Source: Acinetobacter sp. MB5 | Lineage (GTDB): Bacteria > Pseudomonadota > Gammaproteobacteria > Pseudomonadales > Moraxellaceae | Length of the DNA: 64,000 nt | Assembly: GCF_003261585.1 (NCBI RefSeq) | Contig: NZ_POVU01000015.1 | Coordinates: forward strand, 1-64,000 | Reading direction: 5' to 3' | Part shown: positions 57,207-64,000 of the stretch, piece after piece | How the letters are laid out: each line of letters begins with the position of its first letter | Numbering within the stretch: position 1 is the stretch's first letter | The notes under the pieces: model-generated | Seen by the model: the letters and a program-made list of their open reading frames with translations, nothing else | Databases searched by the model: none | What the model was told of the DNA's origin: nothing | Program-made: the position numbers and the translations under genes

Positions 57207-57517
57207 ACAGATTTCGGCAGCATCATCAGGGTTCTTGCTATTCCACCCTGGATTGCATTCAAAAATGTTCCCTGCGGTTGCTCAATACACTGAAAAATTC
57301 GGGGTTCAGTTTGAGTAATTTTATAACTTTGCTGCAAGCGATAAAATAAACGCACACCTTGTTCTTCCTGCTGCGTTGTCACAAGGTAATATGTTCCTAC
57401 CGCCTGACTATCTAAATACCCTTCTGCCATTTTTTGACATACTGCAACATTTCGCAGTTTAGATTGTGTACATCCCACCACACTTAAACAGATTAAAACC
57501 AATATCAATCTTTTCAT
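57200..57517 (-). CDS. Small lipoprotein, unknown function
   Basis: A 105-aa protein with an N-terminal signal (MKRLILVLICLSVVGC): lipobox VVGC with Cys16. The mature part has a Gln-rich middle (VTTQQEEQGVRLFYRLQQ) and a second Cys pair (CQKMAEG..., FQCIEQ) that could form a disulfide. The ATG at 57517 is chosen because it starts the signal peptide; upstream Met codons add a poor leader. No family recognised. Confidence 0.78.
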   Translation of the reverse strand: MKRLILVLICLSVVGCTQSKLRNVAVCQKMAEGYLDSQAVGTYYLVTTQQEEQGVRLFYRLQQSYKITQTEPRIFQCIEQPQGTFLNAIQGGIARTLMMLPKSVK

Positions 57518-57613
57518 TATCTCAATTCCCATCATCAGCAAACTCTTGATGCATCATAGGAATATTCTGTTAATGTATACAGATACACTTTTTTATAAAA
57601 AATCAGTACAGAT

Positions 57614-59044
57614 ATGCAATTTCGTTATCAAGAAATAGCTAGTCAGCTTAGACATAAGATTTTGACTGGCGAACTCAGTCCACATTGCAAGCTGCCTTCG
57701 TTGCGAAGTTTCGCAAAGCAACAGCAGATTAGCTTAAGCACAGCTCAAGCCTGTTATGAATTACTTGAAGCTCAAGGGCATCTATACGTGAAACCCAAAT
57801 CTGGTTTCTTTGTACATGCTCCAAAAATTTCACTCAAAACCCAGCAACGGGATAATTACATTGACTTCCCTTCGGTTAGCCGTGAAATTTCCAGTTTCGA
57901 TCTGCACAATCAAATCCAAGAAGCATCCAGTCAGGCTCAGATTATTCATTTAGGATCGATTCAACTGGGAAGTCCCTTAATCCCAATTGAGGCATTGCGT
58001 CGTTCCATTCAACGCAGCTTAAAACATAGCCATCCTGAAGATTTTTTATATTGTGATCGGCAGGGACATCCTCGTTTGCGTCAAGCCCTGCTCGAACATT
58101 GGTCTGAAGATGCCATCCATATTGCATTCGATGATATTTTTATCACCAATGGATGTATGGCTGCCCTGATGCTGATTATTCAGTCTCTGACCAATATAGG
58201 AGACAGCATCATTTTGCCAACTCCAACGTTTAATGGACAATTGCAACTTCTTGCAAGTCTCAATCGCAAGGTCATCGAAATTCCTGCTCATAATCAAGGG
58301 ATTGATTTAGAGCGCTTAGAGCAGGTCTTAAAAACAGGACAAGCCAAAGCCTGCTTACTCACTGCCAACTATCAAAATCCTCTTGGATATTGCCTAACAC
58401 ATCAAGAAAAAGCACAGATTGCTGCATTAGCTGAAAAATATCAGTGTTATATGATTGAAGATGATATTTATGGCGAATGTGGCTATGAATTACAACGACC
58501 TCTCCCGATCAAACATTGGGATCAGGCAGGTTATGTCATTTGGGTCGGTTCAGTTTCTAAAAGCTTGTCCAGTGCTTATCGTGTCGGTTGGCTATGCTTG
58601 CCATCAACTTTAAAACACTTAAAAACCAAATTACTCGCCAACAATATTATTGTGAATACGCCCCTACAATTAGGGCTAGCGGATTTCATCTTTAGTGGCG
58701 AGTATCGCCGTCACCTCAATCGATTACATCCATGTCTATGGGCACAAGTCCAAGACTATATCGACTATATTGAGCAACTGTTTGCAACATTGCCGATTCA
58801 AATGCAAGTTCCCCAAGGCGGCTATGCACTATGGATCAAACTTCCTTATCAGCTCAGTGCATTTGATCTGTATCAATTTGCTCTCACCCAGAGTATTAGC
58901 ATCGTTCCAGGCAGTATTTTTGGAGAAGATAATAAATATCATGATTATATTCGGATTAATGCAGGTCATCCTTTAACTTCATCCATCCAAACTGCATTAC
59001 AGCAACTTGCGACCTGGATTCAGCAGCAAGTCAGTCGCAATTGA
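57614..59044 (+). CDS. MocR-type GntR/aminotransferase regulator
   Basis: A 476-aa fusion. The N-terminal GntR winged helix (about residues 1-72, ASQLRHKILTGELSPHCKLPSLRSFAKQQQISLSTAQACYELL) is joined to a fold-type I aminotransferase domain. The PLP lysine lies near residue 316 in VGSVSKSLSSAYRVGW, and the aspartate pair in MIEDDIYGE. MocR proteins use PLP as an effector and often control nearby amino-acid or vitamin genes. The convergent LysE/RhtB exporter ends one base away and is a plausible target, but its promoter lies far from this gene. Confidence 0.92.
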   Translation: MQFRYQEIASQLRHKILTGELSPHCKLPSLRSFAKQQQISLSTAQACYELLEAQGHLYVKPKSGFFVHAPKISLKTQQRDNYIDFPSVSREISSFDLHNQIQEASSQAQIIHLGSIQLGSPLIPIEALRRSIQRSLKHSHPEDFLYCDRQGHPRLRQALLEHWSEDAIHIAFDDIFITNGCMAALMLIIQSLTNIGDSIILPTPTFNGQLQLLASLNRKVIEIPAHNQGIDLERLEQVLKTGQAKACLLTANYQNPLGYCLTHQEKAQIAALAEKYQCYMIEDDIYGECGYELQRPLPIKHWDQAGYVIWVGSVSKSLSSAYRVGWLCLPSTLKHLKTKLLANNIIVNTPLQLGLADFIFSGEYRRHLNRLHPCLWAQVQDYIDYIEQLFATLPIQMQVPQGGYALWIKLPYQLSAFDLYQFALTQSISIVPGSIFGEDNKYHDYIRINAGHPLTSSIQTALQQLATWIQQQVSRN

Positions 59045-59665
59045 TTACTTATTTGTGATGAGGAATGCACCAAACAAGGTAAAAATTCCACCAGAAATAC
59101 CATCAATCCATTTTACCGAACGCTGGTATGCAGCTTTACATGCTGGCAAGGAAAACACAAAAGTGACAAACAGAAACCAGAGGAGTGTTTCAACGCTAAT
59201 CGTTACAAAGAGTGCAGCATGCAAATGCTCTAATACAGGATTTGTTAAAAATAATGAAAAGACACTACCAAAATAAATCACTGCTTTGGGGTTTGATAAA
59301 TTGGTCAACATGCCTTTCATAAAACAGCTTGCTGTACTTTTTGATAATTGCAGATCGGTATTTATAGTTAACGGTTTTTTAGAGAATGCCGAACCTAACA
59401 TTTGAACGCCTAACCAGCATAAATATAAACCACCACAGATCAGCAAAATATGCTTAAGCCAAGCCATTTTTTCAAACAGAATGTTTAAACCCAGTAAAGC
59501 CAATAATGACCAAAACATAACGCCAACGGTAATTCCAAGAACAACCGCAACTGCCTCTTTACGTGATCGGCTAATCGCTGTTTGTGATACCAAAAAGAAA
59601 TCTGGTCCAGGAGTAATCAATGCACAGAAATGAATAAATATCAGCATCGTAAAAGCAGCAAACAT
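59045..59665 (-). CDS. LysE/RhtB-family exporter
   Basis: A 206-aa membrane protein with six hydrophobic segments and the signature ITPGPDFFLVSQTAISRSRK (about residues 17-36), typical of RhtB/LeuE-type amino-acid exporters. Its stop abuts that of the MocR-type gene on the opposite strand, with no room for a terminator. The substrate is unknown. It is the third LysE-family gene of the window. Confidence 0.88.
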   Translation of the reverse strand: MFAAFTMLIFIHFCALITPGPDFFLVSQTAISRSRKEAVAVVLGITVGVMFWSLLALLGLNILFEKMAWLKHILLICGGLYLCWLGVQMLGSAFSKKPLTINTDLQLSKSTASCFMKGMLTNLSNPKAVIYFGSVFSLFLTNPVLEHLHAALFVTISVETLLWFLFVTFVFSLPACKAAYQRSVKWIDGISGGIFTLFGAFLITNK

Positions 59666-59809
59666 GCAAATTTCCAGTTGACCAAACGATAAAACTCAAT
59701 TCTATACTGCATAGCATCTCATTCAAATACAATGTATAGAAAACACTTTATGCTACACTGCTATGACAGCGTTTTTAATTACAACAAACAAGAATCGAGT
59801 CGAAAGCAA

Positions 59810-60748
59810 ATGAGTTCAGACCACCAACTCCAACCCAATGAAGATGTCTCTACAACAGATCAAGAACTGATTAAAGACCTCCCTGTATTCTCCAAAACCG
59901 TACTCGACTATCAAGGTAAAGTAACCGCGGAAGACTCCAGCTCAGCAGAGCTTCCTGCAAGCTATCCATATCGCACCCGACTCACTCGTAAAGCCTACGA
60001 GGCCGAAAAAAAGCTGTTACAGATTGAATTACTCAAAGTTCAGTCTTGGGTCAAAGATACAGGTCAACGCATTGTCTGCTTATTTGAAGGGCGTGATGCT
60101 GCGGGTAAAGGCGGAACCATTAAACGCTTTATGGAGCATTTAAATCCCCGTGGTGCGCGTGTAGTTGCACTCGAAAAACCCAGTCAGAATGAACTCGGAC
60201 AATGGTATTTCCAGCGTTATATTCAACATTTACCCACCAAAGGTGAAATGGTATTTTTTGACCGCTCTTGGTACAACCGTGCTGGCGTCGAACAGGTCAT
60301 GGGCTTTTGTGAACCACAAGATTATTTACAATTTATGCGCCAAGCTCCAGAGCTTGAACGTATGTTGGTGAATAGTGGTATTCATCTGTTTAAATTTTGG
60401 TTTTCGGTCAGTCGTGAAGAACAGCTTCGTCGCTTTATTTCTCGTCGAGATGACCCTCTGAAACACTGGAAACTCTCCCCTATTGATATCCAGTCTTTAG
60501 ACCGTTGGGATGACTACACCAATGCGAAAAACCATATGTTCTTTCACACTCATACGGGTGATGCACCTTGGACAGTAATTAAATCGGATGATAAAAAACG
60601 TGCGCGGTTAAATTGTATTCGTTACTTTTTATCCAAACTTGATTACCCAGATAAAAATCAGAAACTTACCCGAAAAGTCGATGAACAAATTGTACTTGTT
60701 CCCAACCCTCAGTTTAAAGAACATATCCTGACCGCCTCAGATGAATAA
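59810..60748 (+). CDS. ppk2: Polyphosphate kinase 2
   Basis: A 312-aa PPK2-family enzyme that moves phosphate between polyphosphate and nucleotides. Walker A is FEGRDAAGKGGTIKRF, Walker B FFDRSWYNRAG (preceded by PTKGEMV), and a lid region with EEQLRRFISRRDDPLKHWK follows. One PPK2 domain is present (class I/III type length), and nucleotide preference (NDP or NMP) cannot be decided by eye. The ATG at 59810 is preferred; an in-frame ATG at 59732 would add 26 residues without a ribosome site. Confidence 0.93.
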   Translation: MSSDHQLQPNEDVSTTDQELIKDLPVFSKTVLDYQGKVTAEDSSSAELPASYPYRTRLTRKAYEAEKKLLQIELLKVQSWVKDTGQRIVCLFEGRDAAGKGGTIKRFMEHLNPRGARVVALEKPSQNELGQWYFQRYIQHLPTKGEMVFFDRSWYNRAGVEQVMGFCEPQDYLQFMRQAPELERMLVNSGIHLFKFWFSVSREEQLRRFISRRDDPLKHWKLSPIDIQSLDRWDDYTNAKNHMFFHTHTGDAPWTVIKSDDKKRARLNCIRYFLSKLDYPDKNQKLTRKVDEQIVLVPNPQFKEHILTASDE

Positions 60749-60750
60749 CT

Positions 60751-60781
60751 AAAAAAACCTAGCGATTTCGCTAGGTTTTTT
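60751..60781. terminator. Bidirectional terminator between ppk2 and ftsK
   Basis: CCTAGCG (60758-60764) and CGCTAGG (60769-60775) with loop ATTT, flanked by seven As and a T run. It serves the two convergent genes. Confidence 0.9.
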
Positions 60782-60790
60782 CATATTCAC

Positions 60791-63706
60791 TTAAACCAAA
60801 ATGTCTCGTTTTCCATTTGGCCCCATTGCGCTAACAATCCCATTTTCCTCCATGGTATCAATCAGACGAGCCGCACGGTTATAACCTAGACTAAACTTAC
60901 GTTGCAAAGAGGACGTCGAAGCCTTACGTGTTTCCAAAACAAATGCCACGGCTTGATCATACAGCACATCACGATCTGGGCTAGCATCTCCATCTTCAAA
61001 ACCACGATTGGTCGGTTCTTCATCATATGGTGTCAGAATTTCATCGACATAATTTGGAGAACCACGTTCACGCCAAGCATCACAAATACGGTTCACTTCA
61101 TCATCACTAATGAATGCACCATGCACACGCTCAGGTTCAATCTTACCAGGCCCTAGAAACAGCATGTCCCCATGCCCCAATAAGTCCTCTGCACCACCAG
61201 CATCCAAGATGGTACGAGAGTCAATTTTAGAGTTCACACGCAAAGCCACACGAGTTGGAATGTTGGCTTTAATCAGACCTGTAATAACATCAACCGATGG
61301 ACGCTGTGTCGCAAGTAATAAGTGGATGCCTGCTGCACGCGATTTTTGCGCAAGACGCGTAATCATTTCTTCAGCTTTTTTGCCGACTTGCATGATCATG
61401 TCTGCGAACTCATCTGCCACAATCACAATCATTGGCAATGATTGCAAACGTGGTGCTCGTTCTTGGGTCGCAGAGTCACTAGGTTTCCATGTTGGGTCAA
61501 TCAGGTCTTCCCCACGTTCTAACGCCTCTTCAACCTTGCGGTTGTAATCGGTAATTTTACGAATTTTAAGAAAAGACATCAGCTTATAGCGACGTTCCAT
61601 TTCATTGACACACCAATTCAATGCACTTACGGCATCTTTCATGTCCGTTACCACAGGTGTCAACAAATGGGGAATGTCGTTATAGTTGGCGAGTTCAAGC
61701 TGCTTCGGGTCAATCAAAATCAAACGGAGCTGTTCTGGCTTATATTTAAGTAACATCGACAAAATCATCGAGTTCACTGCAACAGATTTACCCGAACCTG
61801 TCGTTCCCGCAACCAGCATATGTGGTGCTTTCGCGAGATCGGTTAAAACAGGGTTTCCAGAAATATCCTTACCCATTGCCATGCTGATTAAACCATTTGG
61901 ATCACGATAAGTTGGTGTGTCTAACAATTCAATCAAACGCACCATTTCACGGGCACTATTCGGCACTTCAATCCCGATATATGGCTTACCTGGAATGACT
62001 TCCACTACACGGACAGATGCCATCGACATTGAACGAGCCAAATCACGTGAAATATTGGTCACTTTAGATGCTTTTACCCCAGGCGCCAAGTCGAGTTCAA
62101 AACGAGTTACCACAGGGCCAGGCTGAGCCTCAATCACTTTTGCTTTGACATTAAATTCTTGTAATTTAATTTCCAAAAGCTCAGATAAGCGTGCTAACTG
62201 CTCAGCGGTAAAGTTAATTTTCTTATTTGGATCAACCCGATCAAGCAAATCTTCACTCGGTAAAGGAGAAAGGTTTTTGCGCTTTTCTACAACCTGCATG
62301 GCACGAGACATTGGTCGTCCCGCCGCATCGATCAGTGGCGCATCAAAATCAAACTCATCTTCGGGTTGAGGCTTCCCAGCGGTTTCCTGCCAAGCCTCAA
62401 TAAATTCTTCTTTCGATAAATTTGGTTGTGTTTCAAGCGTCGTCTTAATATCCGCTTTTACAAATGCAGAAGACTGCGCATAACTTTCTGCACGACGAGG
62501 CTGCGGTGTTGGCTCTGGCGTATCACTATCCATTGCCAATAATTTTTCAATATCTGCAATTTCATCATGTTTCAGCAAATGCTGTACCGTACTATCTACC
62601 GTTACTGCTGGTTGACTCGCCTCACGAACTGGTGCAGCTTTCAATAAATCATCAAAGGCCTGATCATCTTCCCAGTCTATTTTTTCTTTGGCAGGCACTT
62701 GAGGATTTAGGTGACTCTCAACTTGCTCAAAATTCTGCTGATAATGACTTACAGCACTTTCATCGGCAGATTGCAATAATGCATCTATTTCTTGTTGTTG
62801 ATTTTTCCCAAGATCAAGTGCACGCCATACTTCACCTGTAGGAACGATTCGATCTTGCTGTTTTGTTAATTGATGTGCTTTTTCTAAGGTTTGTTCAAAT
62901 TCAGCATCATTAATTACTGGTGCATGTGGTTCAATTGCTTGCTGATGTTTTACGGCCAAATCATCCAATAAACGCTCAGCAACAGGATCTGCCATCATGT
63001 TTTCGGCTGTCATCACTGGACGTTCTTCAGATTTCTGTTCAGACTCAGCAGAAGGTGCTTGAGCAACCGTTGTTTTCTTGATGGTTGGTTGCGGCGTATT
63101 GGTCGTTAGATCATAATCTGCCTCACTTTCAGGCACATTACGATAAAACAAATCTTCTAAATATTTAGGCGTTGCTTTTAACGTTGCCCAAGTCCGATTC
63201 CAACGCACACCAAAAGCAAAGGTAAAGAACACGACACCCAAGAAAATAAGAAATGCACTTGCACCATATTTGGTGAGTAGCTGCGTTAAGCTTTCTCCAA
63301 GCTCATAACCCACAATACCACCTGATGCATTATCTAAAGCATCACTTGGAACTTGCCAGAACATAAATAAAATGCTTGCCGTTGTCAGAATCATGAAAAA
63401 CTGAGCAGCATAGCGAAATGGTCGATCAAGAAAACTATGCGGCCACCAAATCTGGATGGCTTCTAAAAACAGAAAAACAGGCAAAAGTAAACTTGCCCAA
63501 CCTAAAAAGCCAAAGAGTAAGTCAGCAATCCATGCGCCTGCCACCCCACTGGCATTCGATACTTGTTGGGTGTCGCTTGAGATATGCATCCAGCCTGGAT
63601 CAAATGGTGTATAAGTCACTGTTGCTAGAAACAGATAAATTCCAAATGAAACCAAAAATAATGTAATGAGTAAGCGCTGTGCATAAGCACCCGACACCGC
63701 AGTCAT
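60791..63706 (-). CDS. ftsK: DNA translocase FtsK
   Basis: A 971-aa divisome ATPase that pumps chromosome ends toward dif. The N-terminal membrane domain (about residues 10-190) has four or more helices. A Glu/Gln-rich linker of ~270 residues follows, then the RecA-like motor with Walker A AGTTGSGKSVAVN near residue 635 and Walker B LPMIVIVADEFADM near 760. The winged-helix gamma domain (about 905-971, ASTSSLQRKFSLGYNRAARLID) reads KOPS. The linker is shorter than in E. coli. It is divergent from trxB. Confidence 0.97.
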   Translation of the reverse strand: MTAVSGAYAQRLLITLFLVSFGIYLFLATVTYTPFDPGWMHISSDTQQVSNASGVAGAWIADLLFGFLGWASLLLPVFLFLEAIQIWWPHSFLDRPFRYAAQFFMILTTASILFMFWQVPSDALDNASGGIVGYELGESLTQLLTKYGASAFLIFLGVVFFTFAFGVRWNRTWATLKATPKYLEDLFYRNVPESEADYDLTTNTPQPTIKKTTVAQAPSAESEQKSEERPVMTAENMMADPVAERLLDDLAVKHQQAIEPHAPVINDAEFEQTLEKAHQLTKQQDRIVPTGEVWRALDLGKNQQQEIDALLQSADESAVSHYQQNFEQVESHLNPQVPAKEKIDWEDDQAFDDLLKAAPVREASQPAVTVDSTVQHLLKHDEIADIEKLLAMDSDTPEPTPQPRRAESYAQSSAFVKADIKTTLETQPNLSKEEFIEAWQETAGKPQPEDEFDFDAPLIDAAGRPMSRAMQVVEKRKNLSPLPSEDLLDRVDPNKKINFTAEQLARLSELLEIKLQEFNVKAKVIEAQPGPVVTRFELDLAPGVKASKVTNISRDLARSMSMASVRVVEVIPGKPYIGIEVPNSAREMVRLIELLDTPTYRDPNGLISMAMGKDISGNPVLTDLAKAPHMLVAGTTGSGKSVAVNSMILSMLLKYKPEQLRLILIDPKQLELANYNDIPHLLTPVVTDMKDAVSALNWCVNEMERRYKLMSFLKIRKITDYNRKVEEALERGEDLIDPTWKPSDSATQERAPRLQSLPMIVIVADEFADMIMQVGKKAEEMITRLAQKSRAAGIHLLLATQRPSVDVITGLIKANIPTRVALRVNSKIDSRTILDAGGAEDLLGHGDMLFLGPGKIEPERVHGAFISDDEVNRICDAWRERGSPNYVDEILTPYDEEPTNRGFEDGDASPDRDVLYDQAVAFVLETRKASTSSLQRKFSLGYNRAARLIDTMEENGIVSAMGPNGKRDILV

Positions 63707-63953
63707 ATACTGTCCTGTATCAAAAAATCATAGCCCGTTGAAAATCAGTAAAAAACTTTTTTTCAATTCATAAATATTTATATTATGCACCTGTTTAGCA
63801 AAAAAAGATGCAACAGAATACAGCATGTTTGTAGCGTTCTATATAGCTCAAATCGATTTAGATGATCAATATTATCGACATTGATCGAACACACAATCGT
63901 CCCGCTTTCACGTATAATTTTTTCAGTTTTTTAATTATAAAAGGAAATCTGCA

Positions 63954-64000
63954 ATGACAGCTCGCCATTCGCGATTAATTATTTTAGGTTCTGGACCTGC
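63954..64000 (+). CDS. trxB: Thioredoxin reductase, N-terminal fragment cut by the window edge
   Basis: The first 15 codons read MTARHSRLIILGSGP, the start of a dinucleotide-binding fold (GSGP) as in TrxB, whose E. coli N-terminus is similar. AAGGAAA lies nine bases upstream, and a TATAAT at 63913-63918 may be its -10. Adjacency to ftsK supports trxB, as I recall from Acinetobacter genomes. The rest of the gene is outside the window. Confidence 0.8.
   Translation, partial: MTARHSRLIILGSGP

Noticed and set aside
1..64000. CRISPR arrays, prophage, integrases, complete insertion sequences, restriction or toxin-antitoxin modules
   Set aside because: None seen by reading both strands: no regularly spaced direct repeats, no transposase or integrase motifs, no recognisable toxin-antitoxin pair.

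Overview
The window looks like chromosomal DNA of an Acinetobacter species (Moraxellaceae). The evidence is the moderately low GC content with AT-rich intergenic DNA, the protein sequences (close to what I remember of A. baumannii DapE, Upp, MinD and the Nuo subunits), the fused nuoCD gene, and Acinetobacter-type gene neighbourhoods (pilGHIJ-chpA, fpr next to a FinR-like LysR gene, ftsK back to back with trxB). I cannot name the species from sequence alone. No phage, complete insertion sequence or CRISPR array is visible. Almost all of the window is core genome.

Layout. 1-256: a leftward tRNA cluster (Val-Asp-Asp, the last cut by the window edge) with a near-consensus promoter. 416-3771: a cytosolic-type YkuD peptidase coupled to a ybaN-like gene, a DUF1853 gene, an entericidin-like lipoprotein and dapE. 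3832-12744: the leftward Pil-Chp (type IV pilus) chemosensory operon pilG-pilH-pilI-pilJ-chpA-chpC-like. 13032-22097: housekeeping genes (proS, dcd, an apbC/mrp-type P-loop ATPase, metG) mixed with a LysE exporter, a DUF2062 membrane protein and a nucleosidase-like protein. 22160-24845: a small accessory-looking patch with a very AT-rich orphan membrane protein, a hairpin repeat, a secreted metallo-beta-lactamase-fold hydrolase and a 54-codon gene. 24846-31977: a LysE exporter, a methyltransferase, then a TetR-MFS-HlyD efflux operon continuing into a PLP enzyme and followed by an HI0933-type flavoprotein.

32013-35679: small proteins, fpr with a divergent LysR regulator, an excalibur-domain protein and upp. 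35785-50827: the complete thirteen-gene nuo operon for respiratory complex I, leftward, closed by a hairpin terminator. 51463-57517: a small hypothetical gene, an OmpA-family lipoprotein, a YihG-type acyltransferase, a membrane protein with a voltage-sensor-like segment, minCDE, a PA4642-like gene and a small lipoprotein. 57614-63706: a MocR-type regulator convergent with a LysE/RhtB exporter, a PPK2 polyphosphate kinase and ftsK. The first codons of trxB lie at the right edge.

Functional links. The nuo operon supplies NADH-driven proton pumping. minCDE and ftsK act in division-site placement and chromosome segregation, dapE and the YkuD protein in peptidoglycan precursor supply and probably recycling, and Pil-Chp in surface sensing, twitching and possibly competence. 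No well-known undescribed-type system such as a defence island is present. The best candidates for something new are the AT-rich orphan membrane protein with its adjacent repeat (22160-23171), the pore-less voltage-sensor-like protein (53723-54781), the nucleosidase-like protein whose usual catalytic Asp is Asn (17674-18426), and a possible small RNA upstream of nuoA (about 51105-51241).
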